From: an uncultured Verrucomicrobiota bacterium
GTDB taxonomy: Bacteria; Verrucomicrobiota; Verrucomicrobiia; Limisphaerales; JADLHS01
Direction: 5' to 3'
NCBI GenBank assembly: GCA_903828255.1
Contig: CAIKLQ010000672.1
Location: forward strand, 1-54,523
DNA: 54,523 nt
In this document: positions 1 through 7,004 of the stretch, piece by piece
How positions within the stretch are numbered: position 1 is the first letter of the stretch
Layout of the letters: each line of letters starts with the position of its first letter
Made by a program: the position numbers and the translations under genes
Notes under the pieces: generated by a model
The model's input: only the letters and a program-made list of their open reading frames with translations
What the model was told of the DNA's origin: nothing
Databases searched by the model: none

Positions 1-386
1 CCGCGTTTGACTCCAAGCTCACCCTGGTCATGCCGGTGAATCACGAATCGGACAGCGTGGATCAAATTCAACGAATGACCGATGAATTCAAAAACCGTTG
101 CAATTACGTTGTCGTTCGCAACGCTGCGCACAGTGACAGCTTCGCCATTTTTGAATCGAGCGAAGTCCGGGCACTTCTGGCCGACAAACTCGGCGGACGT
201 GAAATCACCATGACCCGGATGCAGGACTGGCTGGTCGAGGCGCTCAACGCGGAGAACCTGACGATTTCGGCAGCAGCAAAACATGCTTCGTTCAGCCTGC
301 TGGATCGGCAACGAATCCAAACCTGGCAGCGGAAACTTTTCGCTGAAATCGAATCAGCCGCAAACCTGCTTCTGCCAGCAAAGTGA
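1..386 (+). CDS. C-terminal part of a putative ParA/TraL-like nucleotide-binding protein (5' end outside window)
   Basis: The reading frame is open from the first bases (codons begin at nt 3), so this is the 3' part of a longer gene; the ATG at 30 is internal. About 127 residues are visible. A hydrophobic beta-strand (LTLVMPVN) and a second one (CNYVVVRNAAHSD) are followed by a helical tail, a pattern seen in the C-terminal half of ParA/MipZ/TraL-type P-loop ATPases of conjugative elements. The Walker A part would be outside the window and cannot be checked. The stop codon overlaps the start of the next gene, and the gene lies just upstream of a coupling-protein gene, so a role in element partitioning or transfer is plausible. 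The family assignment is tentative. Confidence 0.5.
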   Translation, partial: AFDSKLTLVMPVNHESDSVDQIQRMTDEFKNRCNYVVVRNAAHSDSFAIFESSEVRALLADKLGGREITMTRMQDWLVEALNAENLTISAAAKHASFSLLDRQRIQTWQRKLFAEIESAANLLLPAK

Positions 387-757
387 TGTCCAAGCCCACC
401 ACACAGCCGCCGGACTTCGACGAGGAATTCACCAAGGCCGTTGCCGATTGGCGCGGAAAGCATCGGTTGGAAGAAGATGAAGCGGTTTTGCTGCTCGTTG
501 AACTGTTCCGAATCCACCAGCGGCATTGGGATGAACTTCGCCGCCGGGAAATTCCCGCGTTTTCCGAATTTCGGGCTGACATAGGCAAGCTGGCGGACGC
601 CGCACGGACATTTCAGGTCCAATCATCTGCCTTGTTGGAGGCGATTCGGGATCAGCCGATGGGCAAACGTTCCGTTCGGATAACCCGCACTGCCGCATTT
701 TTTGCCGCGCTCGCCTGTCTCCTCGGTGGCTATCTCATCGGGAGGGCGTGGCGATGA
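386..757 (+). CDS. Small membrane protein of the conjugation operon
   Basis: This is a 123-residue protein starting at the ATG that overlaps the previous stop (TGATG); a GTG one codon upstream is an alternative start. It has a charged, helical cytoplasmic part (residues 1-95, rich in E, R and K) and one C-terminal membrane segment (about residues 100-118, with AAFFAALACLLGGYLIG), ending in a short positive tail. Its stop overlaps the coupling-protein start (ATGA at 754-757), so the two are translationally coupled. No named family is recognised. Position and topology suggest an accessory protein of the type IV coupling protein or relaxosome. That role is inferred from context only. Confidence 0.7.
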   Translation: MSKPTTQPPDFDEEFTKAVADWRGKHRLEEDEAVLLLVELFRIHQRHWDELRRREIPAFSEFRADIGKLADAARTFQVQSSALLEAIRDQPMGKRSVRITRTAAFFAALACLLGGYLIGRAWR

Positions 758-2247
758 AACTTCACCTCATTCCGTTCGACCCGATAATTCTGCCGCCAGA
801 CATAATGCTCGCTTTGCGGCATCCGCAATACTTTATGGCGGTTGGCGGATTTCTTCTGGCCATCATCGCAGCCTGGCTCTTGTTCGTCCCTCGCAATCCC
901 AAGGTCTGCGTCGCGCGACTCGGCGGTCTGAAGTGGAAACGCAATCAATTCTGTCGCGGCTGGCTCATAACCGGCGACACCGGCTCTGGCAAGACCAGCT
1001 CCGGCATCAACCAACTGGCGCATCAAGTGTTTCAAAACGAGCCGACCTGGGGCGGCTTGTGCGTTGACGAAAAGGGCGTTTATTGGGAAACGCTCGCGGC
1101 AATGGCGCGTCACTACGGTCGCGAACATGATTTGATTCATTTGCAAATCCGTTCAAACGTCACCGATTCGCAGTGGATGCCACCGAATCGCTACAATCTG
1201 ACCGGCGACCGCAGTATTCCATTTTCCACCTACGCCAAGTTCATCGTGGACACCGCCACGAGTCTTGGCCAGGGCGGGGACAAAGGTTTTTTCAAAAGCC
1301 AGGCTCAGACCCACATCGCGCACGCGCTCGAAATACTCTTTGAATTGAGCCGCCCCGTGACATTGCTTGATGCGTATGAATTGTTGTCCAATCGGGATCT
1401 GCTTGAAGAAGAAATGGAAAATCTCGAAAATCTCCTTGAAACACCACGCCGAGCCGCCCTTCACGCACACTTTCTTGACCGTTTTCTCACCCAGCCAGCC
1501 GAGCAATTTGGCGGTGTCCGAGAAACCATCGGCAATTACCTTCAATACTTCCTGACCCCGGACGTTGCCGAGGTGTTTTGCACCGGCGAAAGCACTTTTG
1601 ATTTTTCGGCGATTGACCAAGGCAAAATCATCCTCACGACGATGCCACAAAAGTTTCAGACCGAACGGCGTTATGTGAACACATTCCTGAAGCTGCTTTA
1701 CTACAATCATGCCTTGCGCCGCTTCGACAAAACCAAGATGGACCGCGCGAAGGACAATTTGCTCATTCTCTGGGCCGACGAGGCACAGCGGTTCATGACG
1801 GCCAGCGAAGACGGCACGAGCGATTACAATTGCGTGGATGTGATCCGGGAGGCCGGCGCCACCGTCGTTGCTGCCGCACAAAGCACGACTTCGCTTGTTC
1901 CACCGCTCGGCAACGACAAATCAAAAGTCCTGACCCTGAATCTTCGCAACCGGATGATATTCCGCTCTGCTGACGAAGCCGATGCCGTCCAAGCCGCCGA
2001 TTTTATCGGCAAAAAACGGGTCGTAAAACGCTCATGGGGTTACAGTGCCGGCAAAAGGAATGTGAATTACAACGAAACCGAGGAGCACAAAATCAAGCCG
2101 CACAAGCTCCGCAATCTCCGCGACCACGAGTGCGTGCTCGTCCATTGTGAACGAGGGTTTCGGCAGGTGATGTTGCCGCCATTGGAACCAGACGGCAAAA
2201 TAGCCATGTGGTTCAATAGCTGGAAGCGCATGTTGATAGGAAATTAG
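754..2247 (+). CDS. VirD4/TraG-family type IV coupling protein
   Basis: This 497-residue protein starts at the ATG overlapping the upstream stop, with a GGGAGGG ribosome site just before it; a GTG two codons earlier is less likely. An N-terminal membrane segment lies near residues 27-46. A Walker A motif (GDTGSGKT, 74-81) is followed by a Walker B strand ending in WADEAQRF (D342, E343). Downstream, the strand GATVVAAAQSTTSLV matches the conserved Gln-containing motif of VirD4/TraD ATPases. Such proteins are inner-membrane hexameric motors that recruit the relaxase-DNA complex to the type IV secretion channel. At about 500 residues it is short for the family, with a small all-alpha domain at most. 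Together with the virB-like genes at the other end of the window it marks the host element as conjugative. Confidence 0.9.
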   Translation: MKLHLIPFDPIILPPDIMLALRHPQYFMAVGGFLLAIIAAWLLFVPRNPKVCVARLGGLKWKRNQFCRGWLITGDTGSGKTSSGINQLAHQVFQNEPTWGGLCVDEKGVYWETLAAMARHYGREHDLIHLQIRSNVTDSQWMPPNRYNLTGDRSIPFSTYAKFIVDTATSLGQGGDKGFFKSQAQTHIAHALEILFELSRPVTLLDAYELLSNRDLLEEEMENLENLLETPRRAALHAHFLDRFLTQPAEQFGGVRETIGNYLQYFLTPDVAEVFCTGESTFDFSAIDQGKIILTTMPQKFQTERRYVNTFLKLLYYNHALRRFDKTKMDRAKDNLLILWADEAQRFMTASEDGTSDYNCVDVIREAGATVVAAAQSTTSLVPPLGNDKSKVLTLNLRNRMIFRSADEADAVQAADFIGKKRVVKRSWGYSAGKRNVNYNETEEHKIKPHKLRNLRDHECVLVHCERGFRQVMLPPLEPDGKIAMWFNSWKRMLIGN

Positions 2248-2273
2248 AAAGCACGTCGTCTGTCTGCTGCTTG

Positions 2274-2387
2274 TCAGGAGCAGATGACCTCGGTCTTGCC
2301 TTCATTGGGTGCGATATGCAGCGGGGGTGGAGCTTCTTTTTCCTTGGCAGGTTTGTCCGCCCAATCGGGATTGCAGCCCTGCTTCAT
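2274..2387 (-). CDS. Small ORF downstream of the YbjN-like gene
   Basis: A 37-codon ORF begins at an ATG 11 nt beyond the YbjN-like stop; a TTG six nucleotides... five codons upstream in the same frame, directly after that stop, is an alternative start. The peptide is charged and proline-rich (for example KPAKEKEAPPPLH) and ends EGKTEVICS, a composition that looks more protein-like than random. It fills the gap between the minus-strand genes and the coupling-protein gene. No family is recognised. It could be a small partner of the YbjN-like protein or simply a chance ORF. Confidence 0.35.
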   Translation of the reverse strand: MKQGCNPDWADKPAKEKEAPPPLHIAPNEGKTEVICS

Positions 2388-2398
2388 AGTAATGCGCT

Positions 2399-2941
2399 TC
2401 AATTCAGTTCGAAGCGGGGCTCCGGTTTGGATTCGGTTTTTTGCTCCTGGAGTTTCAAAGCATCCGCAGGGGTGGTGTTGGAATACAGCACGGCCATGAT
2501 TTGCTTCAAGCGCTGGTCCACGATGGCGAGGTTGGAGCGGAGGAGATGCTCGACGACGCCGTTGGTGATGTCAGCGGCGGGTAAGACGATGCTGGTGCGG
2601 AAGCGGATTTCGCCGTCCTCGTGATTCATCTCAAAGCAGCCGAGGGACAGCTCGAAATTGATGCGGGACAGGAGTTCCGTGCAGGCGGCGCGGCCTTCGG
2701 GCCGGGCTTTGTTGGGGATGAACGAGTTGACACCCAGCAAGAACAGGCCGTCGCCTTTCTGGCGGGCGCACATGTTGAAGTCCCAGAGCGCATCGTCGCC
2801 GTTGAAGCCGCTGAAGAGCGTTGGTCCGTCGCCCACGCGGTGATAATTCCACTTTTGTTCGTCCAAGTGTCGCGCAAAAAAGGCCAGCGCGGCCTCCTCG
2901 GTGAAGTCGGTTTTGTCGGTCTTGCTCACACGCTTTTTCAT
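2399..2941 (-). CDS. YbjN-like domain protein
   Basis: This 180-residue protein starts at the ATG at 2941; an upstream TTG at 2974 would add 11 residues but runs through an inverted repeat that looks regulatory. The body reads as alternating strands (ALWDFNMCARQKGDGLFLLG) followed by GRAACTELLSRINF and EIRFRTSIVLP with a long C-terminal helix. This is the pattern of the YbjN/type III-chaperone-like fold, in which a small domain binds a partner protein. The tail (QEQKTESKPEPRFELN) is low complexity. Its role on this element is unknown; similar proteins occur as accessory or chaperone-like genes in mobile elements. The 174-bp transposon lies immediately upstream and may have altered its expression. 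Confidence 0.6.
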   Translation of the reverse strand: MKKRVSKTDKTDFTEEAALAFFARHLDEQKWNYHRVGDGPTLFSGFNGDDALWDFNMCARQKGDGLFLLGVNSFIPNKARPEGRAACTELLSRINFELSLGCFEMNHEDGEIRFRTSIVLPAADITNGVVEHLLRSNLAIVDQRLKQIMAVLYSNTTPADALKLQEQKTESKPEPRFELN

Positions 2942-2966
2942 GGTGAGATCAGCATCGCACACCGGA

Positions 2967-2985
2967 TATGACAAATGTGGTCATA
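2967..2985. promoter_or_regulatory. Inverted repeat, candidate operator upstream of the YbjN-like gene
   Basis: TATGAC and GTCATA form perfect 6-bp arms around a 7-nt spacer, 26 bp before the ATG at 2941. The octamer GGTATGAC of one arm (read on the minus strand) recurs at 20967 in the control region of the large minus-strand operon. Spacing and symmetry suit a dimeric repressor site. No binding protein is known. Confidence 0.3.
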
Positions 2986-2990
2986 CCAGA

Positions 2991-3180
2991 AAATAAATCG
3001 GGAGTATGTAGATAACGCAAATTGGCACCAAAACTATAAAAACCAGTGCTTGCCGAGGCCGCAGGCCGTTCGCGATCTCCTTGCGCTTCGGACGGAGATG
3101 CCGCCCGCCGAATACACTGCTACCATTAAGCCCCGCACGAAGGACGCAATTTGCGTTATCTACATACTCCCGAAATAAAT
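2991..3180. mobile_element. MITE-like non-autonomous transposon with 25-bp inverted repeats and 8-bp target duplication
   Basis: The element proper is 2999-3172 (174 bp). Its ends are a perfect 25-bp inverted repeat: 2999-3023 begins CGGGAGTATGTAGATAACGC and 3148-3172 is its exact reverse complement. It is flanked directly by AAATAAAT at 2991-2998 and again at 3173-3180, a perfect 8-bp target-site duplication. The interior has no full ORF and no transposase, so it must have been mobilised in trans by an element with the same ends. The 8-bp AT-rich duplication is compatible with several IS families; none can be assigned from the sequence. If transcribed it would form a very stable 25-bp stem 63 bp downstream of the last gene of the large minus-strand operon and could act as a transcriptional barrier. 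Confidence 0.9.
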
Positions 3181-3235
3181 TGGAAATATTTCCAAGCGGG
3201 ACGAGGAGATGCATGCAACGCAAGCCGCTAGTAAT

Positions 3236-3751
3236 TCAAGGGTTAGCGGGCTTGCAATAGACGAGCCGAGGCTTGTCCTTATTGGCATCGACGGAAAAGA
3301 TAAAGGAACGGTGCGACCCGCGAACGATATGCTTCGTGAACCTGTTTTCGGCGACCAGTTCCGGCCAGGAATAGAGCCAGATTCGTTCGGCGGAATAATC
3401 GTCGCTCAAATGGACGAACAAAAGATGACTGGGGCAGCCTTCACCCTCAATCTTGGGGATGGCGCTGCTGCGTTGCCATCCGACGTTAAACCCCTTTCTG
3501 GTTTTTACTGACACCCGCCACCCAGTTGGGGTTACGAGGTCATGCTCTTCGCTGTCATCAACCAGCTTTCCATTGAGCAGAAGCTTTCCGTAAATCTCCC
3601 CCAACCAACCCACAAGCTCGTTCCCTTTTAATGTCTTACCATCCGCGTAATCTGAGAGTTTTTTGTGAATCTGCGACTGGAGCGTTTCAAGCTGCTCGAA
3701 GAGAACGTGGAACTCTTCTTCAAAGGATTCGAGCTTGGCGTTGTCGGTCAT
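3236..3751 (-). CDS. Small PD-(D/E)xK-like protein, last gene of the minus-strand operon
   Basis: This 171-residue protein begins with a helical segment, followed by a helix with E52 (ELVGWLGEIYGK), then D71 and the strand WRVSVKTRKG (K83). The order E, D, then x-V-K on adjacent strands is the layout of the PD-(D/E)xK nuclease fold, although the acidic residue two positions before the lysine is a serine here, so catalysis is uncertain. The C-terminal half is rich in aromatic strands (ERIWLYSWPELV). It starts 3 bp after the WYL regulator stop and ends the operon. As the neighbouring DUF2357-like protein shows no nuclease motif, this protein is a candidate for the missing cutting subunit. That role is inference; the fold call is moderate. 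Confidence 0.55.
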   Translation of the reverse strand: MTDNAKLESFEEEFHVLFEQLETLQSQIHKKLSDYADGKTLKGNELVGWLGEIYGKLLLNGKLVDDSEEHDLVTPTGWRVSVKTRKGFNVGWQRSSAIPKIEGEGCPSHLLFVHLSDDYSAERIWLYSWPELVAENRFTKHIVRGSHRSFIFSVDANKDKPRLVYCKPANP

Positions 3752-3754
3752 ACG

Positions 3755-4753
3755 TCAGCATTGAGGTTCGTAGCGGGACTGGAGGGCTTTGCCGGTTTCG
3801 CAGAGGCGGTTGGCCAACGCCTGCGGGCGAACCACGGTGGCGTGCGCGCCCCAGCTCAGGACCCAACGTTCGGCTTCCTCGATGCTGTTCAAACGCAAAC
3901 GCAAGCGGAGTTGGCGGCGCGGGAGTTCGGTGATTTCCTGGCTGGCGTGCCATTTCCGGCCCCGGATCAGATCAGCCCCCCAGGAATCGAAATCCACCAC
4001 CACTTCGTAGTCTTCCGTGCCCTTGAATACGGCCAAGCTGCCTTTCAGGTATTCACTCAAGTTGAATTTCTTCGGGATGGTGAAACGTTCGGCAGTGATT
4101 TCCGGGGATTTCAGCCGAGGCAGCGCAAACGTGCGCATGGCATCGCGCTTCACGTCGAAGGCGAACAGATACCAGTGGTTGTCCACGCAGGCCAAGTGGT
4201 AGGGATGCACCAGCCGGCCCTGGGCCTTTTCCGCGCCGAGATTGCGGTATTGGAATTTCAGCACGCGGCGTTCTTTCAAGGCGCGGGTGAGAATTTCAAA
4301 CGATTCGAGGTCTGTGTCCTCGGGTGCGAAGGGGCGGAAGGACAGTGCCTCGTCCAGGTTGCCGAGCGAATACTTGGTGGACGAATCCAACTGGCCGGTC
4401 AACCTGCGGAAGGCCAGCGCCAGCGGATGTTCAAACGGCGTGCCGCGATATTGGGCGATGGCCTTGTGGGCGACGAGCATGGCGAACACCTCGGTCTCGG
4501 TGAAGGGCATTTGCGGAAACTGCTCCACGGGCTTGGTGTAGTAATATCCGTTTTGCTGGGCATCAAACTCCAGTGGAAGTTTCAGCCGGCACTTCATAAA
4601 ATCCACGTCGCGCATGATGGTCCGCCACGACACTTCAAACTCCTTGGCCACTTTGTTGCAATTGGGATAGGACTTTTCCTTGATCAGGTGGTGGAAGCGC
4701 ATCATCCGCTCCCACGGTGGGCGGCTGAAGGCCTGGGTTTTGGTTTTGGCCAT
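3755..4753 (-). CDS. HTH-WYL domain transcriptional regulator
   Basis: This 332-residue protein has an N-terminal winged-helix region (about 15-70, with KVAKEFEVSWRTIMRDVDF), a central WYL domain with HPYHLACVDNHWYLFAFD (around 185-200), and a C-terminal WCX-like region ending WVLSWGAHATVVRPQALANR. WYL regulators bind single-stranded nucleic acid or nucleotide ligands and commonly control defence loci such as BREX and CBASS islands. It sits near the end of the long operon after an 81-bp gap, the longest gap in the operon, and has its own 13-bp palindrome upstream. It is therefore likely to be partly independently transcribed and autoregulated. The family assignment is firm; the targets are inferred. 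Confidence 0.92.
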   Translation of the reverse strand: MAKTKTQAFSRPPWERMMRFHHLIKEKSYPNCNKVAKEFEVSWRTIMRDVDFMKCRLKLPLEFDAQQNGYYYTKPVEQFPQMPFTETEVFAMLVAHKAIAQYRGTPFEHPLALAFRRLTGQLDSSTKYSLGNLDEALSFRPFAPEDTDLESFEILTRALKERRVLKFQYRNLGAEKAQGRLVHPYHLACVDNHWYLFAFDVKRDAMRTFALPRLKSPEITAERFTIPKKFNLSEYLKGSLAVFKGTEDYEVVVDFDSWGADLIRGRKWHASQEITELPRRQLRLRLRLNSIEEAERWVLSWGAHATVVRPQALANRLCETGKALQSRYEPQC

Positions 4754-4778
4754 AGTGTTCTTATCCTAAGTTGGGATA

Positions 4779-4791
4779 TGTCCGGCGGACA
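4779..4791. promoter_or_regulatory. Perfect 13-bp palindrome, candidate operator of the WYL regulator
   Basis: TGTCCGGCGGACA is a perfect odd palindrome (six pairs around a central G) lying 26 bp before the ATG of the WYL regulator at 4753. It falls inside the only intergenic gap longer than 40 bp within the operon. A TAGGAT-like hexamer lies between it and the start codon on the minus strand. Autoregulation by the WYL protein is the simplest reading but is not demonstrated. Confidence 0.4.
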
Positions 4792-4834
4792 CGCCCCGGT
4801 TCGCAAAAGTCACAGAAAATGGCGGCGTGAGTCT

Positions 4835-6997
4835 TCACGCGGGAACGAGCTTATTCGCCGGTTGGCGTCGTTCATAAGCCGACTCCCGGCCAGACAATGC
4901 CAATTGAGGCTCATTACTGCATCGAGGGCATTGAGTTGAACGCGCATGAAACGGCGCCGTCGTTGGCGGCAACAATGATGCGCACATGTCCGCACCGAAA
5001 ATGCGCACGGGATCAAAGTGTTCCGGTGGGATATCAGTATCTGAATCGTGCGGGACAATGAACGCATAATTCGCATGGCATCTTGGACAGGGGCGGCGAC
5101 CCCACTCAGAGCCACAGTCCAAACAGGTCATGATGTTGGCGCCTTCCTGCCTCTCGACCAAGGAGGAGCGGCAACACGGACAACATTCGATCTGCAGAAA
5201 GCGTTCACGCACGTCAACAAGGCAGTCGCGAATCAGAAGCGAGATTGTGCATGATTTTTCCACCTGGGCCTCGCGTGCGCTGAGCTCCTTCTTTCGGATA
5301 TTTATGTCAGCGAGCGCCCGCCGGTCGCCTTTGGCATGCCGTTCTTCATCCTTGAGCTTTTCACGAGCGGTCACAGTGTGCTGCAACTGCTCCTTCTCAC
5401 GTAAGACGCGGACCTTGGCATCTTCAACCAGGAACTCAGACGGCGGCCGAGAAAACAAAATCTCCTGCCCTCTTTCGCTGAAACCCTCCTGTCTGGTCAA
5501 TTCAGGCCACACTTCTCCCCACCCCGGCACGGATTTGGAAATCGGAAGTTTTGGCCATTCTTCCTCTGCCGTGACCCAGCGGATAGCTCGAGCCACCAAT
5601 TCAGTGGAATCTATCTTCAGCGGTGATGCTTCCACCAAACCCAAATTGTCGGCAAGAAGACTTGCGGAGCGGAGACGATGAAATGTTTTCAACACCCCAG
5701 GTGACCAGTCCGGGGGCAATGCACTGGAATCATCAACGCTTACGATTAGAACAGGATGACGATGTTCCTGAGCCTGAAGTAACTCATTGAAGGTCGAAGT
5801 GGCATGTTTTTCCGATTGAGCCGCCCAATTGGTATAGAGACCCACTATCTGCAAGCAAGGCGTCCCATTCCATTCCAAGAGGATGGAACGGTCTGATTGA
5901 ATCTGGAGAGTCCAGAGACGTTCCAAGGCGATGCGCGCTCCAAGAGCAATCGTTTGGGCCGCAGTGCCTGCTGGAGCAAGCCCGAGTTGCCGGCAAGCCC
6001 TTATAGTCAGGAGCAGGACGAAGAGATCCCAATCCTCACAAGCGCGTCTGCGCTTGGAAGCACGCTCATCCGGGGTGGGCGGCCTGAGTGAAGCCACCCG
6101 CTCCCATTTGTGCCATAGATTGAAAGCCTGCCGGTAATGCTCATCACTTTGGAAAACATTCGTGGAATGCAAGGGACTTTCGACGGCTGAGAAATTCGGC
6201 ATTTGCCTCAAAAGGAACGTGTCTGCCAAGGCGAGTAATTTCGTCCGAGCGGTATCCAAGTCCGCAATGAGTTTCGCGAGACGATCGCGACTCGGATGGC
6301 TTTCAAAGGCCTCACCCCAAAGTTCGTAGAGCCGGCGGGCGCGAAAGCGAGTGCCGCGCATGGCGGCGGAATGTTCACTCGCCTCATCAAGCGCGCGCAA
6401 AATCTGATTGAGCTTCTGGAGGCGTGGATTGAGGACGCCGAGAATCCGCTTCCGAAGGGTGGCAACCGCGCGGTTTTCATAAATGTCCCACTGGTCCTGC
6501 CGGGATTCTGCCAAGATTCGCCTAGGCCGGACGCCCAGGAAAGTTCGCGTTTGCCAATCTTCGGAGTGTGCGGCCAGAGTTGCCACCGCACGATGGGAGA
6601 CTCTGCGGGCGCGGCCCACGTCTTCCCTTATTTCTTCAATCGTCAGATGTCCGCGCGGGTTATGACTAAGGGTTTCGATGTGTGGCAGCGCCTGAATCAA
6701 AGCCGTCTCATAATCACGCAATGCCAAATCCGCGGTAATGGTCGGATCCATCGGGACCATCTTTTGCCAGCGTTGCAGGTTTTTCCCAAACAGTGGCCGC
6801 AGCGTGTCTGCCAGACTACGCAAGCTCTGATAGAGTGTCTCCGTTGGCTCACTGGCGGAATCCGGACGTTCCAGGTCCTGCTTCGTTCCCGGCCAAGCGC
6901 TGCCGTCGCGCGTGGAACTCCAAAGCCCCAAGAATGGCAGAACCTCAGGATTCGGCTGGCAAGTCCCGGTAATTCGGTTGCGCCACTCGGTTTCCAT
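4835..6997 (-). CDS. DUF2357-like protein with C-terminal zinc ribbons (McrB partner candidate)
   Basis: This 720-residue protein starts 7 bp after the McrB-like ATPase gene stop. Residues about 155-245 contain IYENRAVATLRKRIL and a following helical stretch with RFRARRLYELWGEAF, which resembles the DUF2357 region found in McrC-type partners of McrB ATPases. A charged helix (LRDKE-like repeats around 540-600) leads to a C-terminal zinc-binding part: CCPCC, CLDC, CPRC and finally CPRC. No P-D...(D/E)xK nuclease signature is visible, unlike classical McrC. Given its place next to an McrB-like ATPase it is probably the adaptor that couples the ATPase to DNA or to a nuclease. The DUF2357 assignment rests on one motif region and is moderate; the zinc-ribbon reading is strong. 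Confidence 0.6.
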   Translation of the reverse strand: METEWRNRITGTCQPNPEVLPFLGLWSSTRDGSAWPGTKQDLERPDSASEPTETLYQSLRSLADTLRPLFGKNLQRWQKMVPMDPTITADLALRDYETALIQALPHIETLSHNPRGHLTIEEIREDVGRARRVSHRAVATLAAHSEDWQTRTFLGVRPRRILAESRQDQWDIYENRAVATLRKRILGVLNPRLQKLNQILRALDEASEHSAAMRGTRFRARRLYELWGEAFESHPSRDRLAKLIADLDTARTKLLALADTFLLRQMPNFSAVESPLHSTNVFQSDEHYRQAFNLWHKWERVASLRPPTPDERASKRRRACEDWDLFVLLLTIRACRQLGLAPAGTAAQTIALGARIALERLWTLQIQSDRSILLEWNGTPCLQIVGLYTNWAAQSEKHATSTFNELLQAQEHRHPVLIVSVDDSSALPPDWSPGVLKTFHRLRSASLLADNLGLVEASPLKIDSTELVARAIRWVTAEEEWPKLPISKSVPGWGEVWPELTRQEGFSERGQEILFSRPPSEFLVEDAKVRVLREKEQLQHTVTAREKLKDEERHAKGDRRALADINIRKKELSAREAQVEKSCTISLLIRDCLVDVRERFLQIECCPCCRSSLVERQEGANIMTCLDCGSEWGRRPCPRCHANYAFIVPHDSDTDIPPEHFDPVRIFGADMCASLLPPTTAPFHARSTQCPRCSNEPQLALSGRESAYERRQPANKLVPA

Positions 6998-7004
6998 CTT
7001 GCGG

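Noticed and set aside
3665-4939. Long plus-strand ORF of 424 codons
   Set aside because: It lies antisense to the WYL regulator and the small nuclease-like gene, whose domains are clear; its composition is that of a complementary-strand shadow.
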